Origin: Musa acuminata AAA Group
Lineage: Eukaryota; Streptophyta; Magnoliopsida; Zingiberales; Musaceae
Direction: 5' to 3'
Assembly (NCBI RefSeq): GCF_036884655.1
Contig: NC_088339.1
Coordinates: 20,923,001-20,987,000, forward strand
DNA length: 64,000 nucleotides
Shown: one piece after another, positions 37,246 to 47,800 of the stretch
How the letters are laid out: every line of letters begins with the position of its first letter
Numbering within the stretch: position 1 is the stretch's first letter
Notes under the pieces: generated by a model
Database searches by the model: none
Seen by the model: only the letters and a program-made list of their open reading frames with translations
Told to the model about the DNA's origin: nothing
Made by a program: the position numbers and the translations under genes

Positions 37246-39645
37246 ATGGCTTCAGCTCCGTTCTTCCTTCTCCTTCCCGTGGCTTTACTCCTCCTCGTCT
37301 CCTCCACTCTCCAACAGGAAGAAGGTGGCCTCGACGAGATTCACACCCCACAAACCTATATAGTTCGCGTCCGCAGTGACCTTAAACCCTCCGTCTACCC
37401 GGAAGTTGAACACTGGTACTCCGCCACCCTCCGCTCCCTCTCTTCTTCCTCCAGCGCCGTAAATGAAAGCCCCACCCGGGAGACTTACCGCCCGCGGGCC
37501 CTTCTCCACGTTTACCGCACCGTCTTCCACGGTTTCTCCGCTGTCCTGTCCTCCGCCGAGGCCGACCTCCTCAGCTCCCAGCCTGGCGTCCTCGCAGTCT
37601 TCCCCGATCGCCGCCAACGCCCCCACACCACCCGCTCCCCCCAGTTCCTTGGTCTGCTATCCCCCCCCTCCCGCCCCAACTTCCTCCTCTCCGCCACCGA
37701 CTCCGGATCCTCCGCCGTCATCGCCGTCCTCGACACCGGCGTCCGCCCCGACCACCACAGCTTCTCCGAGACGGGACCCACCCAGATGCCACCCCGGTGG
37801 AGGGGCGCCTGCGAGCCCGGCCCGTCCTTCCCCCCCACTTCCTGCAACAAGAAGCTTGTCGGCGCCCGCTTCTTCTCCTCCGGTTTCCTGGCCTCCACGA
37901 AGAACGCATCCTCCGACGTCCTGTCCCCCATCGACACCGAGGGCCACGGCACACATACCGCCTCCACCGCCGCTGGCGTCCCCGTCCCAGGCGCATCCCT
38001 TCTCGGCGTCTATGCTGCTGGTGTCGCCTCCGGAGTCGCTCCAAAAGCCCGCGTTGCCGCCTACAAGGTCTGCTGGTCCTCGGGATGCTTCGACTCCGAT
38101 ATTCTAGCTGCCCTCGACCGCGCCGTGGACGACGGTGCGGACGTCATCTCCCTTTCCGTCGGATCCAACCCGGTGCCGCTCCACCTCGACCCCATCGCCA
38201 TCGGGGCCTTCGGAGCAGCAGAGCACGGCGTTCTCGTGTCCGCATCTGCCGGCAACGGTGGCCCGAACGAGATGACCGTCACCAACGTCGCCCCATGGAT
38301 CGTCACCGTCGGAGCCAGCACCATCGACCGCCGTTTCCCTGCAGACGTCGTTCTTGGCGACAGGACCGTCCTCACCGGCGTTTCCGTCTATGCTGCGGAC
38401 GCGCATACCGGCGCTTCCCTCGTTGGCGAGCTCCCGTTGGTATACGCGGGGAACGCGTCCACGTCGCGCCCCGGTTTCCGGTCCTCCGCCCACTTCTGCA
38501 TGAGGGAGTCTCTGGAACCGGCGCTAACACGAGGTAAAGTGGTGCTCTGTGAACGCGGGGGCATCCCGCGCGTCGAGAAGGGGTTAGCCGTGAAGGAGGC
38601 CGGTGGAGCGGGAATGATCGTGGCCAATCAGTTTCTGGACGGGGAGGGCTTGGTGCCGGACGCGCACCTCCTCCCGGCCGTCAACGTCGGCTACTCGACC
38701 GGGAACATAATCCGTGCCTACGTCCGCTCCACCGCCGACGCACGCGTCCGTCTGGTCTTCCGCGGGACCCAGGTCGGGGTCAAGCCAGCGCCGGTAGTGG
38801 CCGCCTTCTCCGGGCGCGGGCCCAGCGCCCCGTCGTGCTACCTCATCAAGCCCGACGTGGTGGCACCGGGCGTCGGCATCCTGGCGGCCTGGCCGCTCGG
38901 CCTGGGCCCGACGGGCCTCCCCTCGGACGCGCGGCGGACCGAGTTCAACGTCATGTCCGGCACCTCCATGGCGTGCCCCCACGTATCCGGGGTGGCGGCG
39001 TTGCTGAGAGCGGCGCACCCCGACTGGTCGCCGGCCGCCGTCCGCTCGGCAATGATGACGACGGCGTACGTGACCGACAGCTTGGGCCAACAGATGCTGG
39101 ACGAGAACTCCGGCAATAGGTCGACGGCGTGGGCGCACGGGTCCGGGCACGTGGACCCGGAGAAGGCGGCCGATCCCGGTCTCATCTACGACCTAACGGC
39201 GGACGACTACCTCAGCTTCTTGTGCAGCTCCAACTATACCGAGATGCAAATCCGGACGATAGCAAGGAGGACGGTGAACTGCTCTCGGAACTCCGGCCGA
39301 ATGCCTTGGGACCTGAACTACCCATCCATATCAGTGGTCCTGGAGCAGCCGAAGGAAAGCAAGCTTCAAGTGATCGCCCACCGGACGCTGACGAACGTCG
39401 CCAATGGCACATGTGCCTATACGGTCGAAACCCGAGCACCGGTAGGAGTGCAGATGTCGGTGGACCCTCAGCAGCTGGTATTCCAAGGCAAACGTCAGAA
39501 GCAGGGGTTCGTGGTGAATATATCCGCCGAGGGCGTTACGTTGCCGCCCGGTGGATGGAAGACGGAGTTCGGCTTGCTGAGTTGGTCGGATGGCAAGCAC
39601 ACAGTGAGAAGTCCAATTGCAGTGACATGGCAGCAAGCATTTTAG
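37246..39645 (+). CDS. Subtilisin-like serine protease (SBT, SBT1-like), intronless
   Basis: Secreted subtilase (peptidase S8) of the plant SBT family, acting on proteins of the cell wall or apoplast. The single exon encodes 799 aa, slightly longer than the usual 750–790. Layout: signal peptide about 1–23; I9 inhibitor propeptide about 33–120 with HGFSAVLS; maturation point near HTTRSPQFLGL (residue 127); catalytic Asp163 (AVLDTGV), His234 (GHGTHT), oxyanion Asn337 (SAGNGG) and Ser574 (GTSMACPHVSG); a protease-associated insert about 350–490; an Fn3-like C-terminal domain from about 690. All catalytic residues are intact. The gene is extremely GC-rich compared with its AT-rich neighbours, which is why long shadow frames occur on both strands. 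Its substrate is unknown. Confidence 0.96.
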   Translation: MASAPFFLLLPVALLLLVSSTLQQEEGGLDEIHTPQTYIVRVRSDLKPSVYPEVEHWYSATLRSLSSSSSAVNESPTRETYRPRALLHVYRTVFHGFSAVLSSAEADLLSSQPGVLAVFPDRRQRPHTTRSPQFLGLLSPPSRPNFLLSATDSGSSAVIAVLDTGVRPDHHSFSETGPTQMPPRWRGACEPGPSFPPTSCNKKLVGARFFSSGFLASTKNASSDVLSPIDTEGHGTHTASTAAGVPVPGASLLGVYAAGVASGVAPKARVAAYKVCWSSGCFDSDILAALDRAVDDGADVISLSVGSNPVPLHLDPIAIGAFGAAEHGVLVSASAGNGGPNEMTVTNVAPWIVTVGASTIDRRFPADVVLGDRTVLTGVSVYAADAHTGASLVGELPLVYAGNASTSRPGFRSSAHFCMRESLEPALTRGKVVLCERGGIPRVEKGLAVKEAGGAGMIVANQFLDGEGLVPDAHLLPAVNVGYSTGNIIRAYVRSTADARVRLVFRGTQVGVKPAPVVAAFSGRGPSAPSCYLIKPDVVAPGVGILAAWPLGLGPTGLPSDARRTEFNVMSGTSMACPHVSGVAALLRAAHPDWSPAAVRSAMMTTAYVTDSLGQQMLDENSGNRSTAWAHGSGHVDPEKAADPGLIYDLTADDYLSFLCSSNYTEMQIRTIARRTVNCSRNSGRMPWDLNYPSISVVLEQPKESKLQVIAHRTLTNVANGTCAYTVETRAPVGVQMSVDPQQLVFQGKRQKQGFVVNISAEGVTLPPGGWKTEFGLLSWSDGKHTVRSPIAVTWQQAF

Positions 39646-39776
39646 GGTTCATATTCTGCATGCATAGGGAAATTAGTAGATCGATGATGTGATGGACGCT
39701 TGAGAACCTCAATGTCATGTAGACGGCAACACTAGTGCCATAATCCGTACGATGTTATCATCAAGTTTCGTTGTTG

Positions 39777-39809
<33 letters not shown>

Positions 39810-40405
39810 CATTATTATGATTAACGAGTTTTAAGGTAGAAATATCTAAGCAACGATATAAACACAAGCTTAATAAAGATTTGATAAAAAGAGTGAGGAT
39901 ATGGACTATTCACACCTATCTATCTATAATGTTAAAATTTATTTTAATAAAATAATTGATCTATTAATCTTATTGAATCTGTTACGAAAAAATATTATTT
40001 ATATCTAGATCAGCTTAATGTGATTTAAATGCATGTAGAATTATTCAAAGTATCTCTGAAAAAAAAATATATATTCTTAGATTGACACGGTACGAATACC
40101 GAGATCGAAAGACGTTTCGAATTCGAACATGGTTAGTAATTCTAGATTCCTAAATGTGAATAAAAATAATTCAAAAAAAAGATAACTTTACATATATTCA
40201 AAATATAATTTTATTATTAAAATATGAGAAAAAGAATTTGTGATTATATTTTTTATAGAGAAGAAAATTTATGATTTTTTTTTGTAAAGATAAAAATATT
40301 TATATATTTCTGTTAAATCTTTGTTTAAGTAGATAAATAGGTGAAGGATGATTTGAATTGACACAATCATTGACGATAGATTTTATATGAGAATATAAAT
40401 CACTA
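39646..40405. other. SBT 3' flank with (AT)n microsatellite, then AT-rich DNA
   Basis: A perfect AT dinucleotide tract lies at about 39779–39806. The rest is AT-rich without ORFs. Confidence 0.6.
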
Positions 40406-41115
40406 CTCTACAGACGACCCTGCTCGGAGGGCCCAAGTCATCGACCACGAAAGAGGAGATTGATTTTAACCTCTCGGTTGTTAGTGTCAACATCTTTGCG
40501 CCATGGCCTCAGGCCAACACGGTTGGGTTCGGGTCTGAATGATTGGAGATCTTCCTGAACGACCCTTGAGGCTGTTGAGGTAGCCGACCGCGGTGGTCCG
40601 ATCTCGATGGGGTCACTGTTTTCTCCGTGATGGGACCCCTCACTTAGGCATTCGGTGGGAGGCACTCCGTCTTCGTACCTGCACACAGGTCGGGTCGGGA
40701 GAGCTCGGCCCGACCCATTTGACGATCAAGTTAATCGACGATCTCAGGGGTTTTTTTTTTCCTCCATTATTCCGAACGCGATGGTTTTTATAGGGAAGGT
40801 CAACGTTTCCTGATGTGCACGCTTGTAGGGAGCAGGGTCGTACCTTGAATAACGTCTGACACTAGCATTGGCATGGCATGAAGGACCAGACTCCTGTAGG
40901 ATGGCGACGTGCCTCGATCGACGTTTTGGTCTGTTTCGACCAGAAACTGTCAGGTTAGATCGAGACAGGTGACCCCCTAGCACCTCGGTCCGCGTGACTC
41001 AGGAGACGTCACTAGAGAATTAGTTCGTATCCCCTCATTATTATTACCCTCGTCGTCGGTGTCATTACCGATGCAACTCGGTGGCAAGTTCCCACTCGGA
41101 AAGCCGGCGTCATCA
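40406..41115. mobile_element. LTR-retrotransposon-like remnant
   Basis: An abrupt GC-rich block between AT-rich flanks. It contains GTGTCAACATCTTTGCGCC, like the leader after the primer-binding site of many plant Gypsy elements, and GGTCGGGTCGGGAG...CTCGGCCCGACC followed by GATCAAGTTAATCGACGATC, a style common in plant Gypsy LTRs. No TG...CA ends, target duplication or second LTR could be defined, so orientation and limits are uncertain. It is a fragment, not an intact element. Confidence 0.45.
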
Positions 41116-42383
41116 TCATCCGCGACCAAACCTGGGTTTCTGTGTGCTTTCAATTTGGTAGGTAGATGTCACCACAACAGGACCTTCCCATGGTTCATTC
41201 CCCTTGGACACAAGGACAATCCACAAAACCATAGGTAGGACCATATCCCAGGGTTTAATTTGGCGAGGCACATGATTAGACTTCTGTTCTGAAGGACATG
41301 CATGGGAAGAAATAGATGAATTACCCACATAAATGTCTGTCCTCCGAGGAACATCCACCGATCACCATGGCCGTCGGACAGCATGTCCAAACTAGTGATG
41401 CTTCAAAGAGGAACAGCTCACAGGTACGATTATAACAAAGGTCGAACAAAGAGGAACCGAACAAATCTTGAGAGGATTAAGTACACAATGACAGTCTTTC
41501 TATCACTGCAGAAGCTATGATTGAAGCCTTGTCTTCCCAATCAAAATGCAGCTATTCAGAGTATATTCGACTAAGATCGATTCCAATCGGAATCCAAAAT
41601 CATCTAAAACCGGTTTGATTCTTATATCAAATCTGATGGAACTGAAATCCTGATTCTGAAACCCAAGTCAAAGTTATTAGGTTTTGATTTGACAGCAGGA
41701 TTGGAGTGGCATAGAAATATATATGTCAGTAGTTCTCTCTCACTGGAATCTCATAGTGCATTGGTCGTAACACACCGTCGCAGAAGAAGACTCGATGACA
41801 ACAATAATGTTGTTTCCAATTCATCAAGACTCAGGTGCCAGAACAGTCATATATGCCCACAGTCAACCCCCTCCCTCCCCTGGTTGGTTGTCTCCATGCT
41901 GTTGTTGATTCTTTGTGCATGAATCCAAATCGGGTGTCATCGGGACGAAGAGAACCATGACAAATATCTCGTCTGGCTGGCTGTCATCATCAGAACGAAG
42001 AGATGGAGAGGGTTCTGAAACATGAAAATTATGCAATGCTAAGGAAACCATGCACAAGCAAACCCTAGAAACCATGTGCTGATCAGCAGGAGTCCCCTAG
42101 TTTTCCTTGTGCTTTCGTCTTTGTTGCATTTGGTCCCAGCAACATTAATATTCATTTCGAAAACAAGATTCTTGTCACGCAAGGCCACTTTCTCCCATCA
42201 AATCACTCCATTAAATCCCCTCACAAGGGAGACAAACTGCCCACCCACCTCCACTCCCTCAGCCTGTTCCTGGAGTGCACCGCACACTGCCCTCTTTCTT
42301 TAAAGCCCCCTCCCCCGTCCTTGCCACCTTCTCACAAGAAAGGAGAGCTGTTGGCAGCAGCTTAGAATGGTGGTGATGATAAG
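41116..42383. other. Intergenic DNA and upstream region of the FLZ gene
   Basis: On minus at 41358–41116 the frame reads PRQIKPWDMVLPMV and later PWEGPVVV, faintly like the C-terminal end of a Gypsy integrase (KPGDLVL...WEGPY), perhaps part of the adjacent remnant. From about 42200 the DNA becomes C/T-rich, and CTTTAAAG at about 42298–42305 could serve as a TATA-like element. Confidence 0.3.
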
Positions 42384-42795
42384 ATGGCTGGTCTAAGCGT
42401 TCTCTTGGAAGCACAAAACAACTCGCCAACACACAGCCATCTCCTCATAAGCCAAACCTCCCTCGGAAAGAACACCTCTTCTTCCTTCTCTACGAGCTCT
42501 TTTCTGGAGCACTGCTTCCTTTGCAGGAGGAGACTACAGGAAGGCAGCGATATCTTTATGTACAGGTGAGTTACGGAACCATCTACTTTGGCCATGATCT
42601 CCATCTGCGCGTACGTCCATGGTAACCGAGGGCTTCTCTGTCTACAGGGGGGATCGGGCGTTCTGCAGCGAGGAGTGCCGGTGCCGCCACATGTTTGTAG
42701 ACGAGGAGAGCCGGAGGGCGGAGCATTGCTCCTCCGCCGCCCCCGCATCTGCCGCCGGAAAGGGACGGGCCAGACCCGGTGGTTTCGCGTACTAG
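42384..42795 (+). CDS. FCS-like zinc finger (FLZ, DUF581) protein
   Basis: Small plant-specific adaptor of the FLZ family; family members bind the SnRK1 kinase and modulate energy, ABA and sugar signalling. Exons 42384–42565 and 42648–42795, with an 82-bp GT–AG intron, give 109 aa. The FLZ domain spans about residues 40–84: FLEHCFLCRRRL, DIFMYRGDRAFCSEECR, with zinc ligands Cys44, Cys47, Cys67 and Cys71. The intron falls within the MYR–GD part of the domain, where related genes also have it. The upstream third is serine/threonine-rich and the C terminus alanine/glycine-rich and probably disordered. At 109 aa it is at the short end of the family. The reading frame and motif spacing are intact. 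Confidence 0.93.
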
Positions 42796-43250
42796 TAGTA
42801 GTTGCAGCAGCCGCAAGAAGCTGAACTGCGTGTTTCGTGTTATGACATAAATACCCTCTTCTTTTCCTTAAATTCCCTCCGCCTCGATCCCTATCTTAAG
42901 GACTTTGCTGTTCATATTCTTTTTGGCTGTGTTGTTTATGCATTACTTTAAGAAGTGATTAAGAAGTTGAAAACAATTATACTATTATTCTTTCTCTTTG
43001 TGAGGATAATTATACTTTTTTTATTTAAAAAGGGATGTTAATGTACATGAAAAGTTAAAACACAGTTCTCAGGACATGTTTCAACTGTCATCAGATATTC
43101 TCATCATCTTACCTTAACTTTATTACTTATATCTTGATATTTTGCTCACTATTATGTCACTAAAAGTATCTCAATTATATCTTGTTGATCTGCATCATCA
43201 TAGATAAAATTATATCTTTTTTTCTACTGTTTCTCCTCATCATCATCATC

Positions 43251-43286
<36 letters not shown>

Positions 43287-44600
43287 ATCTGCCTGCACAC
43301 ACTTTAGAAGACATGGGATCAATCCTTGCATCTAATTCTCATGATTTATCTTTCTCACTGAGATGAAGACATGACTAATGAAGTAGTCAAAAGACAGGAG
43401 TTCACTACAAGTGGATTAAACCAAGAACAAAGTGACTTCACTACACTCAATTAAGTGTTGCAGATATTGATGTGGTAGAGACTGAATTCAAAGCGGCACA
43501 CATACACAATTAAGCAAAGCAATTTAAAAGGTGCCCTATGTATGTATGTATGTAATAGAAATAACAAGCACCTTGAAAGAGAACTGAGTTGTGTACAAGA
43601 ATGCAAACTATGCATACAACAAAACTTGCATACTAAGTGAGATGGGGATTATTCCTCTTCGATCACAGCAAAAACCTTCTATCATCATCCGCGGTATCAG
43701 GCATCGATCAAACAAAAAATATTCAAATATATTTTCTGCTATATAAATTTTTTTCTGGACCACTTGTAGTTAAATCTAGACATCAGAGGGATCATATTGA
43801 GATTCTCACTTAGTCCTACTTTTCTTAATCATTTTTAGATCTAACTTAGATATCGAAGGAATCATATCGAGAACCTCACTCGATATTGATCTTGAGTATA
43901 TATCAAACTCCATATTAAACATCAGAAGCATTTATGATGGATTAAGTAAGACAATCAAGTCGAAATAATTTAGTATTCCATCTCAAAATATTAAATTATA
44001 AAATTATGCTTATAAGTTCATCATCTTCTAAAATCAATAACAATAACAATAACCAAATCATTACATCTCAATTATTTGGGGTTGATGACTATATGCTTAT
44101 ATTTTCATAATTGAGCTATATATAAGATAATAGGTTAAAACGAATAAAAAGTTTTTTTTTTTATAATTATTTATAATAAAATCTTTTTAATTTTTATTTT
44201 TATTTCAATCATTATACCTCATATTTCATTCTTTTATTTTTTTTTATTTCACCTACTAATTTTGTATTTCAACATTCTTCTCTCAAATATATAAGTTTTT
44301 TATTCATGTCATTTCTTAACAGCTCGATACTTGGATTCATAAAATATGATCAGTCCCTCTCTATTCCTATAAATATGAATAATAATTTATATTTTAAGTT
44401 AAAGGTGTTAGATAGCTTAGCTAATAAAATTGATTGTTTATCGTAAGGTGTTGGGCTTAATTAATTAAAGAAAAAAATTAATTAATTAAAGTGAATAAAT
44501 AGAGAAAAATAATTAATTAAAGGTTTTGGTAATAGGAAAGAAATCTATTATAGTCCATATCGATCTATAGTGCCATATTTCCTGCTATTATATATCGTTT
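42796..44600. other. Intergenic DNA with microsatellites and degenerate retroelement words
   Basis: A compound (ATC)n–(TC)n microsatellite lies at about 43234–43282. Two diverged direct repeats (about 43774–43815 and 43844–43885) read like GACATCAGAGGGATCATATTGAGA, resembling worn copies of a plant Gypsy LTR motif (ACTTAGGCATCGGAGGG). Three AATTAATTAAAG units lie at 44457–44522. No gene seen. Confidence 0.45.
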
Positions 44601-44675
44601 CGGATATATCGTTTTACTTTGTGGCGGCCGCTTTCATTCCTTCGGCAAACCGGCTCCCCTCAAATACTGCACCAG

Positions 44676-44689
44676 AACCCTAAACCCTA
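44676..44689 (+). promoter_or_regulatory. Telo-box in the RECA3 leader or promoter
   Basis: AACCCTAAACCCTA, two overlapping telo-box units, lies about 140 bases before the start codon. This element is common near transcription starts of plant genes expressed in dividing cells. Confidence 0.55.
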
Positions 44690-44826
44690 TTCTCTCCTCG
44701 AGGGTTTGGAACCGCTCTTGCTCTCATCGCAGTGCGGCACTGAGGCTCCCTTTTCTTTGTCTTCTCAACCGCCTGCTTCGTCAGGGTTCCTGTGGGAAGC
44801 AGCAGACCTGTTGGTGGTTGAGAGCC

Positions 44827-47800
44827 ATGGCGAGGCTTCTTCGGTGCGCTTCATTTAGGCGAGCCCTTTTTGCTTCGGAGGTCCTATTCCTATTCCTGGT
44901 TCAAGTTCTTTTCTTTCAACCTTTTTCATTATGCCATTAAGTTAACAAGATTTGGTTCTTTCACCGGAAAAGGAAAAAACAAGAAAACCTTCTTTGTTCC
45001 TAAAGACGCGTTCTGCTCAGTTCTTTGGGGGCTTCGTTATACTAGTTTGGTGAACTGTTGTTGCTTCCGAGCGCTGTTTCCGTTCAGGAAGAAGGTATAA
45101 TATGTGAAGGTTCAACAAATAGGAATAAGGAAAGAGATTTTGTGTTTATGGAGCGTTTCTGCGGGCAGCGTTTCTGCAACCATCCTATATATTAAACAGT
45201 GGGTCGCACTAGGTTATTCAGTAGAGGTGGAACATATCAGGAGCATGTGTGATAGGCTATTTAGCTTGAGAATGTAACATATACCGACGTTTTAGAACAT
45301 CGCTTATTTGAAATTATTTTTTGAGTTGGAAGTGTTTCCTATGTGGGAAATGGGTTTTTGGTTAAACGAGGAGACCAACATGTAAGGTTATCATTTAACT
45401 TTTATTTGTCCAAATATTTTTCCTCCTTAATTAATTTGTTTGTCCAGAAATTCCTAACTCATTGATGAATAAGAAAAAAAGGAATTCATAGTGAGGTAGT
45501 TCAAAAGAAATATGTCTATCACTTTTGAGGCATCAAGGCTTTAGTATTAATTGATCAACTAAGAAGATTGTTTGGCCTTCAAAATCCTAGTTTAGAAACA
45601 TTGGACTACTATGTTGTTTCTTGTTTTGTTACTAAATATTTCCTTGCATGCATTTTCTACTTGCAGATGTATGGACAAGGAACCAGGGCATCTGCTTTAC
45701 AAGTTTGCAACTTCTCCAGTAAAGGTAATAGAAATTTGTAGTGCATGCAAATATGATTGTATAAGATTATGAAAAAAAATGTATGTTAGACTTCGTTAAA
45801 CATGCATCTTGGCATCCTTATCATTGCTTTAGCTGTAATATATGCACAGGAACAAAAACCACTTCAACTGGAAAGAAATTTGGTAAATTCTCATTGTCTG
45901 ATGAATGCTAGCTGATCACATTTTCTTCTTTTCTGTCCTTTTATTGATAATCCTGTGGTAAAATGAGGTGTTGAGGTGGATCTTGTATTTATCTTGTGCT
46001 GAATATGAATTCATCAATACCTTACAACATATTTAATCTTTATTTAGTTAATAGTGCAAACAATTCACATGTAGTGGAATATTTATGCTATTGAATTTCT
46101 ATAATGGTTCTTGTGTTAAATACCTTGATGTTAAATTCTTCTCTGTATCTTGGTTTGTAGCAATCTTGTAGGTGAAAACTATGTGCTAAATTGTTTGTAA
46201 AATTTGCAGTCTCATCCTAAAACTAGGCAATTGACCATTTTCATTTGGCTGAACTGAACCTAAATCACAAACCCTGCTGCCCTAGGTAAAAAAAAAACCA
46301 AGTCAGATGGAAGTGATGCTGCTGAACAAAACCTCTCCGGCAAAGAACTGGCTTTACAGCAAGCATTGGATCAGATTACAGCCGCATTTGGAGAGGGCTC
46401 AATCATGTGGCTTGGTCGTTCTCAAGCTTCCAAGGTAGTGCCTGTCATATCTACAGGATCCTTTTCGTTGGATATGGCATTGGGAATTGGTGGGCTTCCA
46501 AAGGTATTGGTTTATGATTGTCAATTAATTTTTCATGTTTCGAGTATCTATACTGTTATTCTATTTTTCTGATTATCTATTAAATGAATTAAATAACGGT
46601 AGGCTTCTCCAGTACTGGTAGTTAAAATAATAGAAGATCTGAGGAAATATCTTCTTGTATATTGTTATTTTCTTTTGTCTTAATGGTAATCTTAGTTCTC
46701 TACTTATTGCTAGATCAGTTAGATTGTTATTTCTGTCTGTTCTTTATTTTGTTTTCATATGTTGTTCAACTTATCTTCTGAATTAATCTTCATTTTGAGG
46801 TGGTATTTCTTTGTTGGTACCATAGATAATGAACCTGTTAACATGGCTAAGAAGACATTCATGTTTGTTGATATCTTGGATCACCTGCATCATTCAGAGT
46901 GAAGATGAAATTGCTCATCTGGCTTTCCGAAGCAACATATTTATTGATATTATAGATCGCTTGCATGCTATCGGATGATTCTTTTTGTAGTGACAAAGGG
47001 AACAATAGAAATAGCAACATAGACCTTGCTGAACAGTGACTATACAAGCTAAGATTACAAACATTCTTCAGTGGATAAGGAACCTGAGATGTATCCTCAA
47101 GAAACATGCTTTAGTTTCCCTTGCTAGTTGGGTGATGTAATCCTTGGAGAAGTTTACCTCCCTTTAGGACTATGTGTGCATTCTCAAAATGGATAAATAG
47201 AAAACAATATTAACGATAAGGCTTTGAATCCTCCTGAGTAAATTCTTTCTCTGATGCAGCAATGTACCCAGTGTTTGTGAGTCTGTTTCAATGATGACCC
47301 TTTTGTGAAAGATAGTACTTTAGTCTGTGTACTTGGCCTTTTATCATTTTTCTTGCTTTCTTTTGTTTTATGGAACTAAGCTTTTTTGTTGTCTGTGAAA
47401 GTGGCCTCTGAATAGGTGACTGAGATGTTTATTATATTTTCTGAGGTATAGTTCTTATTATCATGTTGAATTTTCCTCAATGTTCTTGTCTCATTTTTCT
47501 ACCTTTTCCTGGTAAAAGCAACTATCAGTCACTAATGAATATTATATTTGATATGTGACGAAAAGCTCATCAACGTCAAGTAATTTCACTTAATTATACT
47601 GCTTCCACTTTACAGTGGTTCGCCTTTTGTTTCTGAATAATCATCTTATGTGCCACTGGCAGGGACGTGTTGTAGAAGTATATGGTCCAGAGGCATCAGG
47701 GAAAACTACACTTGCTCTTCATGTTATTGCAGAAGCACAAAAGAATGGAGGTAATGATGTTCGGGCTTCTTCCTCCTGATACCCTGCACTAACTCCTGAA

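Noticed and set aside
37285..39692. Many long open frames on both strands over the protease gene
   Set aside because: They are shadows of a GC-rich coding region; only the 799-codon frame has the subtilase motifs and signal peptide.
41116..41390. Gypsy integrase C-terminal end on minus
   Set aside because: KPWDMVL and WEGP are suggestive but too short, and no reverse transcriptase or RNase H motifs lie nearby; kept only as a remark.
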